DNA of 39,240 nt from Paenibacillus whitsoniae (GTDB lineage Bacteria > Bacillota > Bacilli > Paenibacillales > NBRC-103111): contig NZ_RXHU01000030.1 in assembly GCF_003955665.1 (NCBI RefSeq), positions 1 to 39,240 of the forward strand, written 5' to 3'. The first letter of the stretch is position 1; every line of letters begins with the position of its first letter. This document shows positions 8,863-16,139 of this stretch, in pieces. A program made the position numbers and the translations under genes. Under the pieces are notes generated by a model. The model did no database searches. It was not told where the DNA came from and was given only the letters and a program-made list of their open reading frames with translations.

Positions 8863-8912
8863 CTGTAACAGGGCGAAGCATTTTGTAACACAATTGGAAT
8901 ATTTCTGTTACA
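8863..8912. promoter_or_regulatory. TGTAACA inverted repeats, possible operator
   Basis: Three related boxes occur in 50 bases: the palindrome CTGTAACAG near 8863, TGTAACA at 8884-8890 and its inverse TGTTACA at 8906-8912. The last two are separated by an AT-rich 15-base spacer. This looks like a protein-binding site or the border of an inserted segment. No flanking regulator explains it. Confidence 0.4.
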
Positions 8913-8927
8913 GTTCTCTAACATGCA

Positions 8928-8960
8928 GGGGGTATTATAATAAACAAGACCCCCTTTTTT
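8928..8960 (+). terminator. Possible terminator (GGGGGT/ACCCCC)
   Basis: Six G:C/T:A pairs enclose a 15-base AT-rich loop and are followed by six T residues. It lies just before the first copy of the duplicated terminator. Confidence 0.55.
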
Positions 8961-8973
8961 AATATAAACTTTG

Positions 8974-9007
8974 GACCCGGCCCCGTTGGCTCGGGTCACT
9001 TTTTTTG
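8974..9007 (+). terminator. Duplicated terminator, left copy
   Basis: A stem GACCCG/CGGGTC with inner GCC/GGC pairing is followed by seven T residues. Its loop, right arm and T run are identical over about 25 bases to the copy at 10073-10106. The two lie in the same orientation about 1.1 kb apart. Confidence 0.8.
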
Positions 9008-9119
9008 TTAAGCAGCCTCTTTGCTGCATATAGTTTGTAGAAGTGGTTGAAACGATGAAAACCGTACTTTGGTCGAATACAAGTCGAGTGATGGTAAAGG
9101 TGGAACTGAACCTACCTAA

Positions 9120-9335
9120 CCACGAAAAACTGCTTATACAATCCAATGTAAAGATAAGTTGAAGGATGTTCCTGTGTATCAGCTGAAAGATATAGAAGTT
9201 ATAGAATCTTGTAGAAAGATGGGAAAACTACAAAAGGAAAAGTGGAGGACTTTGAAAATTACAGCCTACTTATCAACTTTAGATCGCAGATATGATAGCT
9301 ATCCCAACTATGAAGCGGGTAAAAGAATTAGTTAA
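9120..9335 (+). pseudogene. Broken small gene upstream of the nuclease-like gene
   Basis: This 71-codon open frame has no ATG or other start near its 5' end. It reads like real protein (KTAYTIQCKDKLKDVPVYQL, later STLDRRYDSYPNYEAGKRIS) and stops 18 bases before the next gene. In the same frame a further 21 codons (including VEYKSSDGKGGTEPT) lie upstream of an in-frame TAA at 9117-9119. The start of the gene therefore seems to be damaged by a stop codon or indel. The position suggests it was the first gene of a two-gene unit. I do not recognise the family. Confidence 0.5.
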
Positions 9336-9353
9336 CAGGAGGGTGTCGCGACA

Positions 9354-9827
9354 ATGGAGTTTAGAGATTCAGCCTCATATGGCAAGAGGCAAGAATACAT
9401 AGCTGTTGCAGAATTACTAAAACATAATTTTGATGTATATATGACGTTGGTAGATGATCAAGGAATTGATTGTGTTATTAGGATCAATCATACACGTTAT
9501 CTTGATGTCCAAATTAAGGCTCGTTCTAAGCAAGCTATTCCAAAGGATTGGGCATATTATCCCCGTCTTCAAGTTCCCGAAGGAAGAAATAACCATTTCT
9601 TTATCCTTTATTCTGAAGGGGCTAATTCTTACTGGACTTTTCCATCGTCAGATATAATACGTCTTGCTAACGAGCAAGGCACTAATGTTAGCATGAATAG
9701 AACGGGTGATAATGCTGGCAAGTACGCTATCCGCGCGGCAGGATACAGCACTGTGAATGATAAGTGTACACCTTTTCCACGGTTCGACAAATATCGAGAC
9801 GAAAATGGCTTTGCTCTTATCAAGTAA
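9354..9827 (+). CDS. PD-(D/E)XK nuclease-fold protein, DUF4365-like
   Basis: This 157-residue protein has the core pattern of the restriction-endonuclease-like fold: an acidic helix (Glu14, Glu20), then DDQGID with Asp39, then LDVQIKA with Gln53 and Lys55. The GID ... VQIK arrangement is that of DUF4365-type proteins, which are often found in defence or mobile contexts. A possible role is DNA cleavage or binding. That is inference, since an acidic residue in the Q-x-K position is replaced by Gln. A good ribosome site (AGGAGGGTG) fixes the start. The gene is AT-rich compared with its neighbours and lies between two near-identical terminators, which suggests it arrived by transfer. Confidence 0.65.
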   Translation: MEFRDSASYGKRQEYIAVAELLKHNFDVYMTLVDDQGIDCVIRINHTRYLDVQIKARSKQAIPKDWAYYPRLQVPEGRNNHFFILYSEGANSYWTFPSSDIIRLANEQGTNVSMNRTGDNAGKYAIRAAGYSTVNDKCTPFPRFDKYRDENGFALIK

Positions 9828-10072
9828 TAAACAAAAACTCAATTGTAAGGAGGATTTTTCCCAACATTAGGGGGAAGCTCAAAAGGTTCTTGAATTAAGG
9901 AACCTGTAGAATATTTGGTCGATTTTTGGTCAGCTACCATCGATAAGGGTGAATCATTAGTGGATGCTAGAAGCCAATGAAAATAGGAGAAAGCCCCAAG
10001 GTATTGTAGATCAAGGCATCAGGAGCTTTCCAATTATCATAGGACACACGTGGATATACATCAAAATTAGCA
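9828..10072. other. AT-rich 3' flank of the nuclease-like gene
   Basis: This non-coding stretch runs to the right-hand duplicated terminator. It contains a weak inverted repeat (GGAGAAAGC near 9990 with GCTTTCC near 10025) and no credible open frame. An integrase remnant was looked for and not found. Confidence 0.4.
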
Positions 10073-10106
10073 GACCCAAGCCCCGTTGGCTCGGGTCACT
10101 TTTTTG
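10073..10106 (+). terminator. Duplicated terminator, right copy
   Basis: A 10-bp stem (GACCCAAGCC with GGCTCGGGTC, one G:U pair) is followed by six T residues. It repeats the structure at 8974-9007. It lies 25 bases beyond the 3' end of the minus-strand SDR gene. Confidence 0.8.
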
Positions 10107-10130
10107 TTTCTACCTTTCATACTCCACCAA

Positions 10131-10976
10131 CTAGATCACAAAACGAGGAATCACTCGTCCATCAATATCAGTGAATCCGTACTCTTCGGCAAGATCGCCA
10201 ACGTGCAGCACCCGTCCGTTTTTCTGGTGCACGTCGCTGTCTCCTGCCAAGGCAGATACCGCTCGCCCAATGTAGAACGTCGACTCCGTAAGTTGTAGGG
10301 CTTCGACCTCCTGCCAATGATCTTCATCAGTGTTGAAATTCCGTAACCCCAGCTCTGTGCGCATCCAACCAGGAGAGACAGCTACCGCTGTCATTTTGGT
10401 GTTCTTGAAGTCATGGGCTAGAGCGAACACGGAGCGGTTAATCGCATTTTTGGCAAGATCGTAATAGAAGGTTCCGAGATACTTATCCTGATCATGGAAT
10501 GTAGTATGTACGACTAATCCGGAATCCGACTCCAGCATGAGCGGGATCGCAAAATGATTAGTCGCAATTTGTGCACGAATGCCGCTCGAAAACGTGGCAT
10601 CCCACATCTGGAGCGGATATTCCCAAAATGGTTGTGGTTGTAAATTGGTTTCCACATCATGCAGGCCCCAGACGTTGTTCACTACGATGTGGAGGCGGGC
10701 TTGTTCCCGCCGGATTCTCTCAATCAGCGCTTTGGTATCCTCATCGCGGGTATGATCGCAACGGCAGGCGTAAGCCTCTCCGCCATGACGAACGATCTCT
10801 TCGACCGTTTCATCAATGCTGCCTGGAAAACCGTGCGTCGTGGTGCCTTTTACACTTCTGCCGGTTACATAAACCACAGCTCCTGCTTTGCCTAATTCAA
10901 TCGCGATACCCCGTCCCGCACCTCGACTTCCTCCAGTGACGAGGGCGATTTTCCCATCGAGTCTCTTCAAGTTCAT
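10131..10976 (-). CDS. SDR-family NAD(P)-dependent oxidoreductase
   Basis: This 281-residue short-chain dehydrogenase has a Rossmann dinucleotide-binding motif TGGSRGAGRG at residues 14-23. It also has the NNVWG stretch near residue 100 (NNAG position) and the catalytic pair Tyr172/Lys176 (YDLAK). The stretch VVYVTGRS followed by EEIVRHGGEAYACRCDHT resembles the DHRS1-like subgroup. The substrate is unknown. AAGGAG seven bases before the ATG supports the start. The gene stands alone and faces the right-hand duplicated terminator. Confidence 0.88.
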   Translation of the reverse strand: MNLKRLDGKIALVTGGSRGAGRGIAIELGKAGAVVYVTGRSVKGTTTHGFPGSIDETVEEIVRHGGEAYACRCDHTRDEDTKALIERIRREQARLHIVVNNVWGLHDVETNLQPQPFWEYPLQMWDATFSSGIRAQIATNHFAIPLMLESDSGLVVHTTFHDQDKYLGTFYYDLAKNAINRSVFALAHDFKNTKMTAVAVSPGWMRTELGLRNFNTDEDHWQEVEALQLTESTFYIGRAVSALAGDSDVHQKNGRVLHVGDLAEEYGFTDIDGRVIPRFVI

Positions 10977-11123
10977 CTACTCCTTCGCAGGCATTTATTC
11001 CCATGTATTATATCACGGAACATATGTTCTGAAAATGGTTGTTGCTTAGAAAGAGTTGAGTCTACGAATAATTGTGCACTATAATAACTACAAACAATCG
11101 TTCGACACAAGTCAGCCTAGAGA

Positions 11124-11428
11124 ATGGAGAATTTCATCATCTCACTAGCTGTATTAGGGGTATCCGTCATCGTATTGGCCATTCCGACGATTAAGGCAAT
11201 ATTGTTCTTGGTGGGAATCCTATTTCTAGCTTACATGGGGTTCGTAACGTGGAAAAGTAAAGCGAATCGCAGTACGACTCTAGACGCAGCTCTATCTGCT
11301 AATAAGTAAATAACTTTTGCCGCATCTGTTTCACTATTAAATCCACATGCAATCCTCGATACGGTAACAAAGTTTCTGCCATTATTTTGTGGGGAACCGC
11401 TGCATATCTGATTACACAATTCATCTAA
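11124..11428 (+). pseudogene. LysE-family amino-acid exporter, disrupted
   Basis: The first 61 codons (VLGVSVIVLAIPTIKAILFL, then VGILFLAYMGFVTWKS) are the middle of a LysE/ArgO-type exporter. An in-frame TAA follows, and the same frame then continues directly with ITFAASVSLLNPHAILDTV, a hallmark LysE segment. The stop fits a CAA-to-TAA change. A different frame then supplies a plausible C-terminus (NKVSAIILWGTAAYLITQFI) to 11428, so a deletion or frameshift is also present. The N-terminal 50 or so residues are missing. The gene cannot make a working exporter. Confidence 0.75.
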
Positions 11429-11507
11429 ACGAAGACGCTAGTGGAAAGAACTTTGTAAAAGACAAAAGATACGTGCTTTCGGCTTGTATTCACTAAGGAG
11501 GGGAACT

Positions 11508-11969
11508 ATGACAGAGAATCTCATTGAACGTGCTGCGGGGGGCTTAGTTCTTCGCATTTCACGGACAGGATTACAAGCGCTACTTATTCACGATAGATAT
11601 GGACATGTTGTAGGTTTCCCAAAAGGACACCTGGAACCTGGAGAGACGTGGGAGCAAGCTGCAGTCCGAGAAATATTCGAAGAAACAGGGATTAACTCGA
11701 GAATTCTTTCTCCTCTTGGCGGCATTGAATATCCTATCGAGAAAAAAGGGCTAACCATTCGAAAGCAGGTCCGCTTATTCCTTCTAGAAGCCATCGAAGA
11801 ACACGAGGAGCCTGTTCATCAGGCTAACGAAGTTGAAAATGCTCAATATTTCGCATGGGAAGATGCACTTCAAGTTCACAGGGAACGAGGCTATACGGAC
11901 CTGAATTGGGTGTTTGATAAGGCTAAAGCATTTTGGGATTGCCACGGCGAATCAAACGGGACACGATAG
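11508..11969 (+). CDS. Nudix hydrolase
   Basis: This 153-residue protein has a complete Nudix box at residues 40-62 (Gly40, Glu46, Arg54-Glu55, Glu58-Glu59, Gly61; core REIFEETGI). The box binds Mg2+ for cleavage of nucleoside diphosphates linked to another group. Its substrate cannot be predicted; the FPKGHLEPGE run is common in Ap4A- and dNTP-type enzymes. The ATG at 11508 has AAGGAGGGG in front, so a longer frame from 11484 is not used. A GNAT gene follows 32 bases later, probably in the same transcript. Confidence 0.9.
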   Translation: MTENLIERAAGGLVLRISRTGLQALLIHDRYGHVVGFPKGHLEPGETWEQAAVREIFEETGINSRILSPLGGIEYPIEKKGLTIRKQVRLFLLEAIEEHEEPVHQANEVENAQYFAWEDALQVHRERGYTDLNWVFDKAKAFWDCHGESNGTR

Positions 11970-12001
11970 TAACTTTAATTTCAAAAGGACGGATGTTAAT
12001 C

Positions 12002-12439
12002 ATGCTGTTTCGAAAAGCTCTTACAACAGATATACCGCAGATAATTAAGTTTCGTAAGATATTGCTAGGCCAAGAGGATAATAATACTATGGATGAAACA
12101 TTTAGTGACTACTTCTCTTCCTCACTAGCAGACAGCTCCCTCGTGGTATGGGTGGCAGATGATGACGGGATAATTGTAGCCTCTGTATGTTTTTGCTTAT
12201 GTCGACTTGCACCACGATTTGAAAATCCTTCAGGAATGGTTGCATACATGGCAAATGTTTTCACAATACCAAGTTACCGACGTCAAGGTATTGGATCCAA
12301 ACTCATTGGTAAAGCAATAGACGATTTGAAGGAACAAGGAATAAGAAAAATCCTGCTGCACTCGTCTGATATAGCTAAACCGATGTATGTAAATCTTGGT
12401 TTTATTGAAGGAAAGAATTATATGACATTAAGTACTTGA
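12002..12439 (+). CDS. GNAT-family N-acetyltransferase
   Basis: This 145-residue acetyltransferase carries the acetyl-CoA pyrophosphate-binding motif RRQGIG at residues 93-98, after the beta strand ANVFTIP. The C-terminal half ends in the usual YVNLGF stretch. The acceptor is unknown. Two starts are possible: 11993 (3 bases after AAGGAC) and 12002 (12 bases after it). Neither spacing is ideal, and 12002 fits better the usual family start (FRKALTTDIPQI). It follows the Nudix gene closely. Confidence 0.82.
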   Translation: MLFRKALTTDIPQIIKFRKILLGQEDNNTMDETFSDYFSSSLADSSLVVWVADDDGIIVASVCFCLCRLAPRFENPSGMVAYMANVFTIPSYRRQGIGSKLIGKAIDDLKEQGIRKILLHSSDIAKPMYVNLGFIEGKNYMTLST

Positions 12440-12620
12440 TCAAGAGCTTCATCTAATAAGACAGCATAGTGAATCGACTCATTAGGCCACCGTGGATCGA
12501 TCGGCCGTAATCAATCATCACAGGAGTTCCATATATAGCTAAGGCGAAGCAATACACCGGATAATTGGAAAGGGAGACGAATCTTGAATACCTTCTTATT
12601 ACTCCTTCGTTAGTCTAAGG

Positions 12621-12650
12621 CACCTCATTTCAAATGAGGTGTTTTTGTTT
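12621..12650 (+). terminator. Rho-independent terminator
   Basis: CACCTCATTT pairs with AAATGAGGTG across a minimal loop and is followed by TTTTTGTTTT. It probably ends the Nudix-GNAT transcript. The 180 bases between the GNAT stop and this site hold no credible gene. Confidence 0.88.
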
Positions 12651-12719
12651 TGATTAAAGTTTATTTTTTATGACGATAATTTTAAGTAGTGCATAAGACA
12701 GGAACAGGTGGGTTGAAAT

Positions 12720-13196
12720 TTGGATAATATTATTCTAGGCATAGCCTGGCTAGTAACGGCACTATTGCTTTTGATTTTTATTAATCGAAGAAATGTTATT
12801 CAAGCAATTCTGAGTTTCTTATTCATGCAGGTTCCCTCTTGGTTATTTGGGGCGTTAGTTGTCCAAGGTGGGTTAATTGAATATCCCGTTGGATTCCTAC
12901 AAATGGTTTACCGTGCAAGCTTTTCATTTGAATTTTTTATCTACCCTTCTGTTAGCGCTGTTTTTAATATTTATTTCCCTAAACAGAAACATTGGTTTAT
13001 TAAACTCCTATACATACTGAGTTACCCAACCTTCATTACGACTACTGAAATATTTCTTGAAAAGTACACGAAATTGATTAAATACATACACTGGGCGTGG
13101 TATTGGAGCTTTACGACAATTACATTAACTCTGTTATTGTCGTATTGGTTTTATCTTTGGTTTTTTAAAGCAGTTAAACACGTACAGAAGTATTAA
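12720..13196 (+). CDS. CBO0543-family integral membrane protein
   Basis: This 158-residue protein has about five hydrophobic helices. The central stretch YPSVSAVFNIYFPKQKHW and later EIFLEKYTKLIKYIHWAWYW match the CBO0543 family of Firmicute membrane proteins, whose function is not known. The start is a TTG at 12720, with AGGTGGG seven bases upstream and no in-frame ATG nearby. It is AT-rich relative to the glycosidase genes and stands alone. Confidence 0.78.
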   Translation: MDNIILGIAWLVTALLLLIFINRRNVIQAILSFLFMQVPSWLFGALVVQGGLIEYPVGFLQMVYRASFSFEFFIYPSVSAVFNIYFPKQKHWFIKLLYILSYPTFITTTEIFLEKYTKLIKYIHWAWYWSFTTITLTLLLSYWFYLWFFKAVKHVQKY

Positions 13197-13345
13197 TGAT
13201 TTAAAACGCAAGTTATGGACAGATGCATGAATCACCTTAGATACAAATACTCTACTGCATACCAAGTATTTTCTAGGCCGGCAATGGCAATAAACAAACG
13301 GGCAACAACTTACAAAACGTCGCCTGACCGTCGGCGTTTTAGTGT

Positions 13346-13351
13346 TATAAT
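13346..13351 (+). promoter_or_regulatory. -10 box upstream of the VOC gene
   Basis: A consensus TATAAT lies 50 bases before the TTG start, with a poor -35 match (CCTGAC) 17 bases upstream. Confidence 0.4.
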
Positions 13352-13400
13352 AGTCTTGCTAGATTTTGGCACCAATAATTTCGTCGTATCGGAGTGTGAT

Positions 13401-13838
13401 TTGGCTTTGTGGAATAAGCTGAATGTCGATGTCATTACGTTGTTCGTCGAGGATTTGCAGCAAGCGAAATCGTTTTATCAAGAAGTGTTCGACCTGCCGG
13501 TTTTCTTCGAGGATCCGAATTCCGCGGTGTTCCAATTCGGCAACATGCTCATTAATCTGCTTGTGGAGACAGCGGCACACGAGTTGATTGAACCACAGGT
13601 TGTCGCAAAACGCGAATCCGGGGCGCGTTTCCAATTCACAATCGGTGTGGAAAATGTAGATGCCGCCTGCGAGGAGCTTCGCAAACGCGGGGTTGATCTT
13701 CTGAACGGCCCAATGGACCGGCCGTGGGGCATTCGCACCGCTAGCTTCGCGGATCCGGGTGGCCATATCTGGGAGATTGCGCACAAATTGTCCAAGACGG
13801 ACAAGCAAAACGACAACGACTACTCATCGGGTCTTTGA
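13401..13838 (+). CDS. VOC-superfamily (glyoxalase/bleomycin-resistance fold) protein
   Basis: This 145-residue protein consists of one vicinal-oxygen-chelate unit. The first beta-alpha-beta module is VDVITLFVEDLQQAKSFYQE and the second ends in the typical FADPGGHIWEIAHKL. Such proteins bind a metal or a small ligand as dimers. Candidate roles are thiol-aldehyde detoxification or antibiotic binding, and I cannot choose. A TTG start at 13401 is supported by GGAGTG with a 4-base gap. An upstream in-frame extension to 13215 lacks family similarity and a ribosome site. Confidence 0.83.
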   Translation: MALWNKLNVDVITLFVEDLQQAKSFYQEVFDLPVFFEDPNSAVFQFGNMLINLLVETAAHELIEPQVVAKRESGARFQFTIGVENVDAACEELRKRGVDLLNGPMDRPWGIRTASFADPGGHIWEIAHKLSKTDKQNDNDYSSGL

Positions 13839-13897
13839 GTGTTACGACAAATACCTCAACCATATCTTTCCGAATGTATAGGCCTTCCAAAAGAGAG

Positions 13898-13924
13898 AAG
13901 GCTACCGGGGAATCGGCAGCCTTC
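13898..13924 (-). terminator. Hairpin between convergent VOC and MFS genes
   Basis: GAAGGCT pairs with AGCCTTC across a 13-base loop. The minus-strand side runs into TCTCTTTT, so it may end the MFS transcript. The T run is weak. Confidence 0.45.
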
Positions 13925-13973
13925 TGCAGAACAGTAAAGAGCTATCGTGAAATTTGGCTTCCTATTTGTTCAA

Positions 13974-15170
13974 TCAGGCTTCCGCTTCCCTCAAGTTTCG
14001 CTCTTCCAACTTCTTACGCGAATGGGAGCGAGATAGTCCGAGCGATGCGACGGCTGTCCCTGCGGCGATGGTAACTCCCGCCGCCCCAATCCAACTGATG
14101 GCAGGTAACGACGCTTGCTCTATGACGATGCCCCCGATCCCCGCTCCGGCGGCCATGGCAAGCTGCACGACCGACATGTTTAGGCTAAGCATAATGCCGG
14201 AAGCTTGCGGAGCAAGCGTAATTAAATGAACTTGCTGCGTAGGACCCGACGACCAGGCCGAGAACGACCAGAGCATTAGAAGTGGGAACACGAGAACAGG
14301 GGATAGAGCTGCCAGCGATAACAGGATTAGAGCTACTGCGTGCAGCAGCATACCGCCGACCAGCGTACGGGGGAATCCCCACTTGTCTGTGCTATAGCCT
14401 CCGAGCTTAGAGCCGATCAAGCTTGCGATGCCGAAAGCAAACAATCCGATGCTCACCCATTTTTCGCTCATTCCCGTAACGGTAAGTAGAAATGGCGAAA
14501 TGTACGTATAGGCAATCGAATATCCACCGATCCAAAAGAAGGTTACAGACAAGGCCAAAACGATTTTTCGTTCCTTCAACAACGCCAACTGTTTGCGAAG
14601 CGGCACTGGCTCTTCGCCCTCCGTTTGCGGAATCGTGAAGGCAATAACAAGCATAGCGAACAGTCCGAGTACGCCGATTCCTCCGAAAATTGTTTTCCAA
14701 TCGTAGGCGGAAGCGATAACTCTTCCAAGAGGAACGCCGATGATCAGCGAGGTACTGAAGCCCATAACGAGTGTCGCTATGGCGCTGCCTTGCTTTTCAG
14801 GCGGAGCCATCTTGGAGGCTACGGTCATGGCCGTAACGACAAACACCCCGGTACTGAGTGCCAAGATGATCCGAGATCCGATTAAAAATTCATATCCGGG
14901 CAAAATAAATGTGATTCCATTTCCTATTACGAAAAGGCCGAGTGAGTAAAGCAGCAGCTTCCGTCGCTCCAAGCGGGCAGTAACGGCCATAAGGATAGGG
15001 GTCCCGAAAGCGTAAGCGAGCGAGAAAAAGGAAATGAGCTGTCCTGCAGCTGATACCGAGACACCAATATCCTCCGCAACTTTATCCAAAATGCCTGCGA
15101 TGATAAACTCCGACGTTCCGACAAGAAAACTGACGGCGGCCAACATGTAAATTTTCCAAGTGTTTGACAT
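13974..15170 (-). CDS. MFS efflux transporter (DHA1 type, 12 helices)
   Basis: This 398-residue membrane protein has about 12 hydrophobic helices. It starts SFLVGTSEFIIAGILDKVAE, a common opening for arabinose-efflux/Bcr-type drug pumps. The loop after helix 2 (AVTARLERRKLLLYS) is the MFS motif A position. It should export small toxic compounds using the proton gradient. AGGAG ten bases before the ATG sets the start. The ArsR regulator gene lies 67 bases upstream on the same strand, and a perfect palindrome sits between them, so ArsR control of this pump is likely (inference). Confidence 0.88.
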   Translation of the reverse strand: MSNTWKIYMLAAVSFLVGTSEFIIAGILDKVAEDIGVSVSAAGQLISFFSLAYAFGTPILMAVTARLERRKLLLYSLGLFVIGNGITFILPGYEFLIGSRIILALSTGVFVVTAMTVASKMAPPEKQGSAIATLVMGFSTSLIIGVPLGRVIASAYDWKTIFGGIGVLGLFAMLVIAFTIPQTEGEEPVPLRKQLALLKERKIVLALSVTFFWIGGYSIAYTYISPFLLTVTGMSEKWVSIGLFAFGIASLIGSKLGGYSTDKWGFPRTLVGGMLLHAVALILLSLAALSPVLVFPLLMLWSFSAWSSGPTQQVHLITLAPQASGIMLSLNMSVVQLAMAAGAGIGGIVIEQASLPAISWIGAAGVTIAAGTAVASLGLSRSHSRKKLEERNLREAEA

Positions 15171-15200
15171 GATTTTCTTACTCCTCTCTCTGTCCGATAT

Positions 15201-15222
15201 TCTATATTTCTAGAAATATAGA
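15201..15222. promoter_or_regulatory. Perfect 22-bp palindrome, probable ArsR operator
   Basis: The half-site TCTATATTTCT is followed directly by its exact reverse complement. It lies 31 bases before the MFS start codon and just after the arsR-type gene's stop, where a repressor would block transcription of the pump. The ArsR gene has a related imperfect site upstream. Confidence 0.75.
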
Positions 15223-15237
15223 AATAATGACAAAAAA

Positions 15238-15519
15238 TTATTCCAGCAAATACGGTGCATACTTTTGTGCTATTTCGCGGTTCACGTTGTAGTAGATATA
15301 CGTTCCTTCCTTACGGAGATCGAGCAGACCGCAATCCGTCAATTGCTTCAGGTGATGGGATAGTGTCGAGCCAGCGATGGATTCCAGCTTGCTTCCGATA
15401 TCGGAGCAGCACAAATTCCTCTCTTCGGTAAGCAACAGAGCAATTTTAAGCCGGGTCGGTTCTCCAAGTGCTTTGTATACTTTGACGGCTTGCCGTACCT
15501 CCGCGTTATCTTCGACCAT
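15238..15519 (-). CDS. ArsR-family transcriptional repressor
   Basis: This 93-residue winged-helix repressor has the ArsR core YKALGEPTRLKIALLL, the recognition-helix stretch STLSHHLKQLTDCGLL and a wing (RKEGTYIYYNVN). LCCSDIG contains a Cys pair, but not in the exact ELCVCDL metal-box form, so metal sensing is possible rather than shown. The ATG at 15519 has AAAGGTGAGG in front; longer starts are not supported. It probably represses itself and the MFS gene downstream through the two TATTTC/GAAATA palindromes at 15546-15569 and 15201-15222. Confidence 0.9.
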   Translation of the reverse strand: MVEDNAEVRQAVKVYKALGEPTRLKIALLLTEERNLCCSDIGSKLESIAGSTLSHHLKQLTDCGLLDLRKEGTYIYYNVNREIAQKYAPYLLE

Positions 15520-15545
15520 CGTTACCTCACCTTTGCTTATTGTCA

Positions 15546-15569
15546 TTATTTCTATATCTGTCGAAATAA
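15546..15569. promoter_or_regulatory. Inverted repeat upstream of arsR-type gene, probable operator
   Basis: TTATTTC and GAAATAA are separated by 10 bases, 27 bases upstream of the start codon. The half-sites share TATTTC/GAAATA with the perfect palindrome in front of the MFS gene. Confidence 0.6.
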
Positions 15570-15612
15570 AAGTACCATACCTTAGGAAAAAAGTAAATAG
15601 GGTTATTTCCAT

Positions 15613-15977
15613 TCAAGTAACGGAAATTTAACGTGGAAGGTGCTTGCGATTCATCCGCTCGTACATAACGTTTTCTGCCGCGAGGTTAACTGGTTAGCCA
15701 TCCATTAAACTTGGCTTATAGTGATGGTAATCATACCAGAAACCTGCGTGGATATGTTAAACTCCCTCGGTATGATTTAATTTCCTCACGCAAGCTCGTC
15801 TATTCGCAGGATTTCATCCTTTAGGTTTCGATGCTGAATGAAAAGGAGCGAGATATATTTAGGGTGTTTCGTTAAAAGGGCATGCGGGAATAGAGGTGGA
15901 GTTGAATCACCCAGTTCATTCCAATTACTGCACGTATTCTCCACGGTGCCCTTAGCGATTTTCACTCCCATGTCTCG
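15613..15977. other. Flank of the insertion sequence, no firm gene
   Basis: About 365 bases between the arsR-type gene's 5' region and the insertion sequence. A minus-strand frame ending at 15786 reads TKHPKYISLLFIQHRNLKDE and ILRIDELA near its end, which looks protein-like. It has no start of its own outside the element, so it may be the 3' end of a gene cut by the insertion. The family is not recognised. Confidence 0.35.
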
Positions 15978-15994
15978 ACGGGTCAATAGCCCTT

Positions 15995-16139
15995 TCATTC
16001 CTTCGTCACATCTATCTAAGGGGTGGAGGTCGGTCTTTCTAACGGAATGGGTCGGAGCCCTTTTGTTTAACGTATCCCGATACTCCGTGCTTTCTTTGTC
16101 TCCTGCGAATACGCCAACTTGCGTGAGATAAGGTTTATG
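15995..16139 (-). ncRNA. Candidate bridge RNA region of the IS110 element
   Basis: This is the non-coding 3' part of the element, between the transposase stop and the subterminal repeat. In the IS1111 group this position encodes the bridge RNA that pairs with target and donor DNA. I see short inverted repeats (for example CGGAG with CTCCG around 16050-16086) but did not fold it. The call rests mainly on position. Confidence 0.4.
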
